Shown here piece after piece: positions 18,417 through 25,537 of a stretch of DNA of 64,000 bases; position 1 is the stretch's first letter; every line of letters starts with the position of its first letter. The DNA is taken from the NCBI GenBank assembly GCA_011051655.1, contig DRKS01000003.1, positions 62,001-126,000 of the forward strand, in the 5' to 3' direction. Under the pieces are notes generated by a model. That model saw nothing but the letters and a program-made list of their open reading frames with translations, had not been told where the DNA came from and did not search any database. This DNA is from Sedimenticola sp. GTDB taxonomy: Bacteria; Pseudomonadota; Gammaproteobacteria; Chromatiales; Chromatiaceae. The position numbers and the translations under genes were made by a program.

Positions 18417-19121
18417 ATGAAAAACAGAAGCATGTCAGTATTGAGCTCAATCCTTGTGATAGGACTTGCAGTTGTGGCGGCGAATGCGGTTGCTGCTACG
18501 GTCGAGTTGCAGTTCGACTCGTTACCTACTGACCAAGGGTGGCACTACCAAGGACATATTCCAGAATCGACCGCAGCATCGGTAGACGGAACAAAACTCA
18601 TAATAAATACCATGAATCGCGGTGCTGTTACAGCGTGGTTTTTTATGCCAAACATAGTGAATCCCGACCTTCCATTCACCTTGTCCGTGCGGGCTCGAGT
18701 TTCGGAAAGTGAGACGCTGTTCTGGCCCTTTGGCTTTCAAGCTCGTAACGGCCTAGAATTATGGTCCGTTGATCTTGGCCAAGATTCAATTAACTTACCA
18801 AGTCAAGCAACAATGCCGATAGTTGGAGCTCAGTTCCATGATTTTGTCATCGACGTAATACCAGGAGTCAAGTCAGACTTCTATATTGACGGAATCCTTG
18901 CTGAAAGCACAACCCCGTTCATCAGCAACGTTAATGGGTATTCCGTTTCATTTGGAGATGGTAATGCTGTTAATTCCAATTCTAATGGGCTGATTGAAAT
19001 CTCACGTTTGAGTTTCGTTCAGCCTGTTCCACTTCCTGGCGCATTACCACTGCTGATATCTGGCATCATCGGATTATCCCTTTTCTCAAATCGTCGAGTA
19101 CGGCAAAACAGAAGATGTTAA
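18417..19121 (+). CDS. Secreted protein with PEP-CTERM-like (VPLPGA) sorting tail
   Basis: A 234-residue exported protein. The start at 18417 (MKNRSMSVLSS) follows TAGGAGATCG; an ATG 11 codons upstream is less likely. A signal peptide (about residues 1-27, ending NAVAA) is followed by a beta-rich region that resembles a lectin-like sandwich (LQFDSLPTDQGWHYQG, then FWPFGFQARNGLELWSVDL). The C-terminus is VPLPGALPLLISGIIGLSLF followed by an arginine-rich end (SNRRVRQNRR). That is the VPLPA-type PEP-CTERM pattern recognised by exosortases. No exosortase or EPS gene lies nearby. Confidence 0.78.
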   Translation: MKNRSMSVLSSILVIGLAVVAANAVAATVELQFDSLPTDQGWHYQGHIPESTAASVDGTKLIINTMNRGAVTAWFFMPNIVNPDLPFTLSVRARVSESETLFWPFGFQARNGLELWSVDLGQDSINLPSQATMPIVGAQFHDFVIDVIPGVKSDFYIDGILAESTTPFISNVNGYSVSFGDGNAVNSNSNGLIEISRLSFVQPVPLPGALPLLISGIIGLSLFSNRRVRQNRRC

Positions 19122-19176
19122 TAAGCAAAGCAGGCAAGTCATCAGAGGCAATAGCGGCAGGCCGAACAGTATCGGA

Positions 19177-19350
19177 TTAAATGATGGCTGTCCTTATTTT
19201 TCTTATCATCACCCATCCGCGGTCCTTTTAAAGGCTATTTTCCACTCAGGAGCACGTAGCCTGAGTGCGAGAAGAGATATCCAGCTCGGTTGTGTTGGTT
19301 TTGAGGTGACTAAATGATGGCTGTCCTTATTTCAATGGCTGTCCTTATTT
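19177..19350. repeat. Direct repeat copy A with ATGGCTGTCCTTATTT motifs and a hairpin
   Basis: A ~155-bp unit almost identical to 19678-19839. It contains three copies of the 16-mer ATGGCTGTCCTTATTT (19184, 19317, 19335) and an inner hairpin CACTCAGG (19243-19250) / CCTGAGTG (19260-19267). Flanking conserved text includes AGATATCCAGCTCGG. The pattern resembles the repeats moved by REP-associated tyrosine transposases, but no such gene is present in the window. Confidence 0.85.
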
Positions 19351-19399
19351 CCGACTGACCAGGCTCTAGATACTATTTCTTTACAAGCATTGAACATAG

Positions 19400-19651
19400 C
19401 TACCTCTTAAACTTCCAACGCTTATGGGTAAGACGGATTTCACTAATGTCTTCTGGTTTAAATGGAATGCTCTCTCGTCCCTTAACCTCACCGATTAATG
19501 TAGCACCTACAAACGCCACATCTTTAACAATTTCACCATCACACAAAACCACATCACCAGTTTGATAATCCATCCCCGTTTCCGGCTGTTCAGCAAGAAA
19601 CCTTGACAATTTTTCAGGCAATCTCTTGTTATCTGTAGTTGAGTCACTCAT
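19400..19651 (-). CDS. Small uncharacterised protein between the direct repeats
   Basis: An 83-residue protein starting MSDSTTDNKRLPEKLSRF. It is soluble, with a beta-rich centre (YQTGDVVLCDGEIVKDVAF, then VGATLIGEVKGRESIPFKP) and a basic end (RLTHKRWKFKR). The composition is ordinary for a small fold such as an SH3-like barrel, but no family was recognised. It lies between two nearly identical 155-bp repeats, so it may travel with them. Confidence 0.65.
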   Translation of the reverse strand: MSDSTTDNKRLPEKLSRFLAEQPETGMDYQTGDVVLCDGEIVKDVAFVGATLIGEVKGRESIPFKPEDISEIRLTHKRWKFKR

Positions 19652-19677
19652 GTTTCTACTATATTGGACTTCCGTGA

Positions 19678-19839
19678 TTAAATGATGGCTGTCCTTATTT
19701 TTTTGCCCATCCGCGGCCCTTTTAAAGGCTATTTTCCACTCAGGAGCACGTGGCCTGAGTGCGAGAAGAGATATCCAGCTCGGTTGTGTTGGTTTTGAGG
19801 TTACTAAATGATGATTAAATGATGGCTGTCCTTATTTTT
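19678..19839. repeat. Direct repeat copy B
   Basis: Near-identical to copy A (19177-19350), including the hairpin CACTCAGG (19737-19744) / CCTGAGTG (19754-19761) and the 16-mer ATGGCTGTCCTTATTT at 19685 and 19822. It is in the same orientation as copy A. A short extra ATGATTAA-type stretch sits near 19811. Confidence 0.85.
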
Positions 19840-19855
19840 AATTTTACCCTTAACT

Positions 19856-20377
19856 TTAATTATGTGATGATGCTCTAAATGAAACATCAGTTACAATAAG
19901 ACCACCGCTCTCTACATCCCAAGTACAATCTTCTCTAAGCCCCAATACTTCAACATCTATCATTAACTTAACTGCTTTGCTAAAGTGCATGTCAGTTAAG
20001 AACTCGACGAGTTCATAGAACTTCTCTTCTTCATAAGCAATATCAATGTGACAAAATTCGTGTGGGCCATGAACATATTGTTCAGGGGTTGAAGCGGTAT
20101 AGTGATTAAATACTCCTATGCCGTAATACTCTTCATCTTCATGGCATACTAATGGTAGACTACTAGATTTTATCAAGCCAATTTCTAAAAGCACTCCTTC
20201 TAAGTTATCCGGACGTTGAATAATAGAGTGGATATTAATAGTAACTGTATGTTTTCTAGACGATTCATCAATTGTCAGCTTTCTTTCTACAGACATTGAT
20301 ATCATGTCAGCTGATAAGCTACCAGTTTCGATAATACCAGTACATTTGTAGTGCTTTGGTCGTATCCACTTATCCAT
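19856..20377 (-). CDS. Uncharacterised cassette-type protein
   Basis: A 173-residue acidic, soluble protein (MDKWIRPKHYKCTGIIETGS...). It contains PHEFCHIDIAYEEEKFYELV and LMIDVEVLGLREDCTWDVE. No known domain was recognised. The ATG is only 10 bp beyond the GTTAGGG core of the attC site at 20388-20469, the usual placement of a first codon in an integron cassette. Low GC and position both suggest acquisition by an integron. Confidence 0.68.
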   Translation of the reverse strand: MDKWIRPKHYKCTGIIETGSLSADMISMSVERKLTIDESSRKHTVTINIHSIIQRPDNLEGVLLEIGLIKSSSLPLVCHEDEEYYGIGVFNHYTASTPEQYVHGPHEFCHIDIAYEEEKFYELVEFLTDMHFSKAVKLMIDVEVLGLREDCTWDVESGGLIVTDVSFRASSHN

Positions 20378-20387
20378 GATTTCTGAC

Positions 20388-20469
20388 CCCTAACGCCCAA
20401 AATCACCGGCAGCAAAAAGCAGAGCGCAGCGGCGCTTTTTGCTGTCCGTGTGAATTTTGATTGTTAGGC
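20388..20469 (-). other. Integron-type attC recombination site (minus orientation)
   Basis: On the minus strand GCCTAAC (20469-20463, perfect RYYYAAC) and GTTAGGG (20394-20388, one mismatch to GTTRRRY) bound an 82-bp imperfect palindrome. The arms CAAAATTCACACGGACAGC and GCTGCCGGTGATTTTG pair apart from unpaired bases, with GCAAAAAGC/GCTTTTTGC as the inner stem. The site begins directly after the stop of the 20470-21063 gene and ends just before the next start. Confidence 0.82.
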
Positions 20470-21063
20470 TTATTTGAATTTAGCATATAAACCTACCATG
20501 GTAAGAAAAACTCCTGCTGCCCAAATAATAAACTTATTTTTCTCATACCATAATTCATACCAGGGTTTTGTTGACCACATGGAGATTTCCGATTGTACCA
20601 ATGCTTTCACAAACTCAGAACTTGCTGAAATATATGGCTGGACATCACGAGCCTTTACTTTTTCAGGGTAACCCTTACCAAGCAACCTTTGCTCAATTTT
20701 TGCCATTTTAGAGAATACCTTTGATATTTCTCCATAAAGGAGCATCTCAGCCTCTTTTAATACATTTACTCCATTGATATTTTTACTTTTTGAAAGTTCA
20801 ACAGCAGAATTGACTTGTTTAACAGCTATTTCTTCGATAAATGGTTCAATATACTTACCCCAGAATACATCTTGAGGTGAGCCTTCAAAACCACCACCTT
20901 CATATGAAATTTGCTTTCCGTCATGCTTTTTAACTCTCATGGGCTTTCCAGAATTGAAAAAGACCCATGGTTCTATTTGATTAATATCCAATAGATGGAA
21001 ATCATCCTTTATGTTCTTTTGAATAGTGACAAATAGTGGAGTCATATCATTGAACCCCAACAT
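20470..21063 (-). CDS. Uncharacterised protein with C-terminal membrane helix
   Basis: A 197-residue, AT-rich gene that ends 1 bp before the attC core. The product starts MLGFNDMTPLFVTIQKN, is mostly soluble and helical (EMLLYGEISKVFSKMAKIEQ), and ends in one membrane helix (FIIWAAGVFLTMVGLYAKF). It is thus a tail-anchored protein. No family was recognised. Its attC and base composition support a cassette origin. Confidence 0.7.
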   Translation of the reverse strand: MLGFNDMTPLFVTIQKNIKDDFHLLDINQIEPWVFFNSGKPMRVKKHDGKQISYEGGGFEGSPQDVFWGKYIEPFIEEIAVKQVNSAVELSKSKNINGVNVLKEAEMLLYGEISKVFSKMAKIEQRLLGKGYPEKVKARDVQPYISASSEFVKALVQSEISMWSTKPWYELWYEKNKFIIWAAGVFLTMVGLYAKFK

Positions 21064-21132
21064 GCAATATTCGGCAGGCCACTCCCGCCAAATATCCCTA
21101 CATATAGAAACATATTTCTACATCTACAAACA

Positions 21133-21154
21133 AGATATCTATATGTAGATATCT
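21133..21154. repeat. Short AT-rich inverted repeat AGATATCT-N6-AGATATCT
   Basis: Two self-complementary octamers AGATATCT are separated by ATATGT, inside a longer AT-rich stretch (21100-21160) with further repeated TCTACATCTAC/ATATGTAGAT pieces. It lies between the last cassette gene and the cytochrome gene and may mark the right border of the island. The function is unknown. Confidence 0.5.
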
Positions 21155-21281
21155 AATGCTGGCCGGCAAACATAAACCCATTTATTCCACGGCCATTGGC
21201 ATTCATCGACAACTCGCTCCTTTAATTCCAACTCCACTATTTTGCTGTAGGGGAGGCGCCACAGGGTCAACTCTTCTGGCA

Positions 21282-21899
21282 TCAGTATTCTTCTTCCGCA
21301 TTCTCCTCATCGAAAGAGTCCTTGCATTTGCTGGGGATCTCGCCGCCTTTTATCGCTATCGCCAAATTCTTTGCCCAGTTGCATTCCGACGTTGCGGCGC
21401 TTTTTTCTTGCGGCGTGGCCGTCAGGGCGGGAAAGCGGTGCGTTGCATGTTGTGAATGGCAGTTCACGCATGCCTCGGCCATTTTGTAATAGTAAAAAAG
21501 CACCAGTTCCATGTTGCGGTTTTCAGCGGCGCGGGACAGCTTTCCCGCGGCATGGTGGAAGGCCTGATCCTCTTTTTTGAAGGACTCCGGAAGGCTTGCA
21601 TGGAGCCTTTTTTTCTGTTCCTTTGTCAGCTTGCGCTTCATGATGTAGCTGTCCCTCATTTGCCTCCCGGTCTCCTCCAGCCGGCTCCAGTCGCCGGAAA
21701 CAATGGCGGGGACGATTTCATGCATGCCTTGTTGCAGCGCCTGCATCTCCTGAGTGATCAGCGGCTTGATTTCCTGGGGGAAGGGTATGGTGCTCGGTTT
21801 TTGCCCGTCTCCGTGATGCGTCGCCTCCGCGGCGGTGCCGGATGCGGAAAATCCGAAGAAAAGGAGGAGCAGGCCTGTCAGTTTGATTTTGTTTTTCAT
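21282..21899 (-). CDS. Periplasmic monoheme c-type cytochrome
   Basis: A 205-residue exported protein. The start at 21899 gives a clean signal peptide (MKNKIKLTGLLLLFFGFSAS, cleavage near GTAA). One heme-binding CVNCH motif lies at about residue 150, preceded by a mainly helical domain with long charged helices and a FYYYKMAEAC approach. This late-CxxCH arrangement resembles the cytochrome c' helical-bundle group. It is not linked to an oxidase gene, and no redox partner is visible. Confidence 0.82.
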   Translation of the reverse strand: MKNKIKLTGLLLLFFGFSASGTAAEATHHGDGQKPSTIPFPQEIKPLITQEMQALQQGMHEIVPAIVSGDWSRLEETGRQMRDSYIMKRKLTKEQKKRLHASLPESFKKEDQAFHHAAGKLSRAAENRNMELVLFYYYKMAEACVNCHSQHATHRFPALTATPQEKSAATSECNWAKNLAIAIKGGEIPSKCKDSFDEENAEEEY

Positions 21900-22085
21900 C
21901 TGGTTTCCCGGTGAGCAATAGTAGTGAAAAGGGCTGTTTTCAAACCCTATGGCAAACACCATGGGCCGTCAATAGCGTAATGAATGCGGGTCGGGCATTG
22001 GCTGCATCCCCATAACTTTGGCGGGATCACGGTGTCTAACTGGTGCAGTCAACGGAACTTCATGAAATATCCCTGGGAGGAGATT

Positions 22086-22172
22086 ATGAGCTTCTTGGAT
22101 ACACTGCTGGCCATTCCGATCATCGCCATTGTCATTTGGGTCACCTTGGTGGTGTTTGCAAAACGGCATTGA
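22086..22172 (+). CDS. 28-residue single-pass membrane peptide
   Basis: A short frame MSFLDTLLAIPIIAIVIWV followed by a few residues ending AKRH. One hydrophobic helix covers residues 5-24 and a basic end would stay in the cytoplasm. The ATG is preceded by a strong ribosome-binding site GGGAGGAG with 5-6 bp spacing, which raises it above chance. It lies between the cytochrome gene (divergent) and the phosphohexomutase. Small size makes conservation the deciding test. Confidence 0.6.
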   Translation: MSFLDTLLAIPIIAIVIWVTLVVFAKRH

Positions 22173-22264
22173 GCCTTGCCCCGCCAGGGCGGCGGCAGAT
22201 CTTTTTTGCCCATTGCGGCCCTTGGTGAATATACTCGCGGTATTCAACTTGTATTCCCGGGGCT

Positions 22265-23788
22265 GTGACTGTGACGAACTCTGAAGAACGCATCGGCATC
22301 GCCGATCTGATGGCCCAAAGCGGTGTCGGCTTCGGCACCAGCGGCGCCCGCGGCCTGGTTGCGGATATGACGGACCGGGTCTGTTATGCCTATACCCTCG
22401 CTTTTTTGCAGCACCTCGCGCAGCGGGGGGATGCACCGCCGGGCTCGCGGGTCGCCATCGCCGGGGATTACCGCTCCAGCACTGGGCGCATTATGGCGGC
22501 GGCGGCCATGGCGGTGAGGGATCTGGGTTGCGAGCCGGTCAACTGCGGCTTCATCCCGACGCCGGCCCTGACCCTTTACGGCATCGCCCAAGGCATCCCC
22601 AGCCTGATGGTGACGGGCAGCCATATCCCGGATGACCGTAACGGCATCAAATTCAACAAGCCCGGCGGCGAAATCCTGAAGGAGGATGAGGCGGCCATCC
22701 GCACCCAGCAGGTGGTGATTCCGGCCGGAAGCTTTTCGGCGGAGGGGGCGGCGCTGACCCCCCGGCCCCTGCCGCCCGAGGAGGGGGCCGCCCATGAGGC
22801 CTATGTAAGGCGCTATCTGGATTTCTTTCCCGCCGATGCCCTGAGAGGGCGGCGTATCGGCCTCTACGAGCACTCCAGCGTGGCGCGCCGGGCCCTGGGT
22901 GAAATCCTGGAGGGGCTTGGCGCGGAGGTGATGCGGCTCAACCGTTCCGAAGAGTTTATCCCGGTGGATACCGAGGCAGTGCGGCCGCAAGACGTGAAGC
23001 TGGCCCGCGGCTGGGCGCTGACTTACGGCTTTGACTGCATCGTCTCCGCCGACGGTGACGGGGACCGGCCCCTCATCAGCGATGAGCGGGGGGAGTGGCT
23101 GCGGGGCGACGTGGCGGGCATTCTCTGCGCCCGCTATCTGGGGGCCGCCCGGGTGGTCACGCCGGTGAGCAGCAACAGCGCGGTGGAGAAGTGCGGCTGG
23201 TTTGAACAGGTGGTCCGCACCCGCATCGGCTCGCCCTATGTCATTGCCGCCATGGACGCGGCCCTGGCGGGAGGCGCGCGGGGGGTGGTGGGCTACGAGG
23301 CCAACGGCGGCTTTCTGATCGCCGATGACCTGGAGCGGGAGGGACGCCTGTTGGGCGCCCTGCCCACCCGGGACGCGGCCATAGTGCCGCTGGCGATCCT
23401 GATGCTGGCGGCGGAGTCCGGCGCCGGCCTTTCCGCCCTGCTGGAGCGCCTGCCCCGGCGGTTCACCCACAGCGACCGGCTGAAGGACTTTCCCACCGGG
23501 CTCAGCCGCTCCCGCATCGCCGCCCTGTGCAGCGGCGACTTCGAGCGGGACAAGGCCGCCGTCGAGGCCCTGTTCGGAGATGCATTCGGACCGGTGAGGG
23601 CCTTCGACCTCACCGACGGCCTGCGCATCACCTTCGACAGCGAAGAGGTGGTCCACCTGCGCCCCTCCGGCAATGCGCCGGAGCTGCGCTGCTACAACGA
23701 GGCCGCCAGCCGGGAGCGGGCGGCGGAGATGAACCGGCTCTGCATGGACCTGCTGGCCGGCTGGTGCGGGTCCTGCAATGCGGGGTGA
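22265..23788 (+). CDS. Phosphomannomutase/phosphoglucomutase-family protein
   Basis: Alpha-D-phosphohexomutase that interconverts sugar 1- and 6-phosphates for surface polysaccharide or LPS precursors. The 507-residue product has the N-terminal substrate loop FGTSGARGLVADMTDR, the active serine in VTGSHIPDDRNGIKF (near 120), the metal-binding DGDGDRPL, and the sugar-binding GYEANGGF. The C-terminal phosphate-binding RPSGNAPELR is present. The start is a GTG. Specificity (Man versus Glc or GlcN) cannot be told from these motifs. Confidence 0.9.
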   Translation: MTVTNSEERIGIADLMAQSGVGFGTSGARGLVADMTDRVCYAYTLAFLQHLAQRGDAPPGSRVAIAGDYRSSTGRIMAAAAMAVRDLGCEPVNCGFIPTPALTLYGIAQGIPSLMVTGSHIPDDRNGIKFNKPGGEILKEDEAAIRTQQVVIPAGSFSAEGAALTPRPLPPEEGAAHEAYVRRYLDFFPADALRGRRIGLYEHSSVARRALGEILEGLGAEVMRLNRSEEFIPVDTEAVRPQDVKLARGWALTYGFDCIVSADGDGDRPLISDERGEWLRGDVAGILCARYLGAARVVTPVSSNSAVEKCGWFEQVVRTRIGSPYVIAAMDAALAGGARGVVGYEANGGFLIADDLEREGRLLGALPTRDAAIVPLAILMLAAESGAGLSALLERLPRRFTHSDRLKDFPTGLSRSRIAALCSGDFERDKAAVEALFGDAFGPVRAFDLTDGLRITFDSEEVVHLRPSGNAPELRCYNEAASRERAAEMNRLCMDLLAGWCGSCNAG

Positions 23789-23856
23789 CAAATCCGGTTG
23801 AGCGTCTACAGTTGAAGGATCGAACGGTTCCGCAGGGGATCAGACCGCGGGGGAAA

Positions 23857-24192
23857 ATGATGCTGCCTCATTTTGACAAAAGAAACTTCATCCGCATGGA
23901 AGTGGAATGCCCGGCCCGCTTCCGGCTGGAGGGATCGGATGAAACGGCCGGGGCCATAGTCAAGAACCTCAGCGGGGACGGCCTGCTGCTTTGGATGGAC
24001 CAGGAGGTAGAGCCGGGCAACCGTCTCTCCATTGTCATCATGCCGGGCAAAAACGTCACCCCGCCCCTCTCCGTCATGGTGGAGGTGGTGCGCTGCTATC
24101 CCCTGGAAACGGGGGAAGAGGGCAATTTCGCCGTGGCCTGCGTTATCAAGGAGAAGATGGAACCGGAAAGACTGGATAAGGAATTTCCCTGA
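23857..24192 (+). CDS. PilZ-domain c-di-GMP-binding protein
   Basis: A 111-residue single-domain PilZ protein. The start at 23857 follows GCGGGGGA. The c-di-GMP motif RxxxR is RNFIR (residues about 9-13) and the second motif NxSxxG is NLSGDG (about 38-43), so binding is expected. The C-terminal strand pattern (MVEVVRCYPLE) is normal for the fold. It probably acts as a stand-alone receptor for motility or exopolysaccharide control; the partner is unknown. It ends 7 bp before the convergent dehydrogenase gene. Confidence 0.88.
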   Translation: MMLPHFDKRNFIRMEVECPARFRLEGSDETAGAIVKNLSGDGLLLWMDQEVEPGNRLSIVIMPGKNVTPPLSVMVEVVRCYPLETGEEGNFAVACVIKEKMEPERLDKEFP

Positions 24193-24199
24193 AATAATC

Positions 24200-25162
24200 C
24201 TACACAACCCGGTTGCGGGCCTCGCCGGCGAGAAAGGCCTGGATGTTGGCCGCCACCCCGTCCATCAGGCGCTGACGGGATTCGCGGCTGGCCCAGGCGA
24301 TGTGAGGCGTGACGATCAGGTTGGGGATGCCCGGCTCCAGCAGGGGGTTGCCCGCAACGGGCGGCTCCCGCGTCAGGACATCCACCCCGGCCCCGCCCAG
24401 CCGGCCCTTCCGCAGGGCCTCCGCCAGGGCCCCCTCGTCCACGATGCCGCCGCGGGCGGTATTGATCAGCAGGGCCCCCGGTTTCATCAGCGCCAGCTCC
24501 CGCTCCCCGATCAGGTTGCGCGTGTTCTCCGCCAGGGGGCAGTGCAGGCTCAGCACATCCGCCCGGGACAGCAGCGCGTCCAGGGGCAGGCGGCCGGGGG
24601 CGGGGGCGCCGCCCGGCCGCTGCGATACCAGCACCTCCATGCCGAAGGCCCTTGCGATTCCGGCCACCGCCCGGCCCAGCTCGCCATGGCCGACGATGCC
24701 CAGGGTTTTCCCGGCCAGCTCCCGGATGGGGAAATCCAGCAGGCAGAACCGGCTGCTCCGTTGCCAGGCCCCGGCGGATACCACCCTGCTGTAGTCGGGC
24801 AGGCGGGTGGTCAGGGCCAGGATCAGGGCGAAGACGTGCTGCACCACGGCGGGGGTGGCGTAACCGGTCACGTTGGCCACGGCGATGCCCAGCTCCCGGG
24901 CGGCGTCCAGATCCACGTTGTTGGCGCCGGTGGCGGCGATGCAGACCAGGCGCAGCCCCCTGGTCCGGCCAAGCACCTCCCGGTCCAGGACCACCTTGTT
25001 GGAGACCACGACGGCCGCGTCCCGGATATGCTCCGCCGTCTCCGTGGCCGTGGTGCCCTGGTAAAGGCGCCAGTCCGGGAGGGTCTGCTTCAATCCTGAC
25101 AGATCGAGGTCGCCCCGGTCGACGGTGGCCAGGTCCAGGAACCTCCCCTGTAAATTATTCAT
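24200..25162 (-). CDS. D-2-hydroxyacid dehydrogenase (hydroxypyruvate/glycerate reductase type)
   Basis: NAD(P)-dependent dehydrogenase of the D-isomer-specific family. The 320-residue product (from MNNLQGRFLDLA) has the nucleotide-binding GIVGHGELGRAVAGIA, the catalytic Arg in NTARGGIVDEGAL, the Glu in DVLTREPP, and the His in PHIAWASRE. The H-I-A-W-A end and TGANNVD segment fit the glycerate/hydroxypyruvate reductase subgroup. A MITE ends 22 bp upstream of the ATG and opens a 33-codon in-frame N-terminal extension; the native start is preferred because it matches the family. Confidence 0.88.
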   Translation of the reverse strand: MNNLQGRFLDLATVDRGDLDLSGLKQTLPDWRLYQGTTATETAEHIRDAAVVVSNKVVLDREVLGRTRGLRLVCIAATGANNVDLDAARELGIAVANVTGYATPAVVQHVFALILALTTRLPDYSRVVSAGAWQRSSRFCLLDFPIRELAGKTLGIVGHGELGRAVAGIARAFGMEVLVSQRPGGAPAPGRLPLDALLSRADVLSLHCPLAENTRNLIGERELALMKPGALLINTARGGIVDEGALAEALRKGRLGGAGVDVLTREPPVAGNPLLEPGIPNLIVTPHIAWASRESRQRLMDGVAANIQAFLAGEARNRVV

Positions 25163-25183
25163 ACCTTCAACAAGTCCAGCTTC

Positions 25184-25430
25184 TAACCCGCATTTCTCAC
25201 CAGGATTTGGATTTTTGGGGCAAGCTGGCGAAGCAGGTTGGACGATCGGCCGCCGAAGCATAGCCGTGGCTATGATTCAAGGCTGATCGTTCAAGATGCG
25301 AAGCCAGATTGTTCCAAAAACCAAATAGGACAGAGTATAAATTAACCGCCATCACCTTAATGAGGCTAAGTACATTGAATTTCATAAATTTCTCAATTAA
25401 CCGGGTCCGCCTGGTGAGAAATGCGGGTTA
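25184..25430. mobile_element. 243-bp MITE, second copy, in a divergent promoter region
   Basis: The element spans 25186-25428 with TA just outside both ends and the same termini as the copy at 17187 (ACCCGCATTTCTCACCAG). Over the shared part the two copies differ at only a few bases. This one has about 85 bp (from ~25327 to 25410) where the shorter copy has two bases. The longer form carries ATGAAATTC and an open frame of 62 codons reading toward 25197. It lies between the start codons of the dehydrogenase and the large oxidoreductase. Confidence 0.85.
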
Positions 25431-25537
25431 ACGTTTTTCACGGGCTTGCGATATCATACCAACCCGAATGGCCCGGAGGTTCACGCCCCTGGGCGTTTTT
25501 TCTTGTAACCTGTAGCCTGTCACTTGCCACTGCCCTT

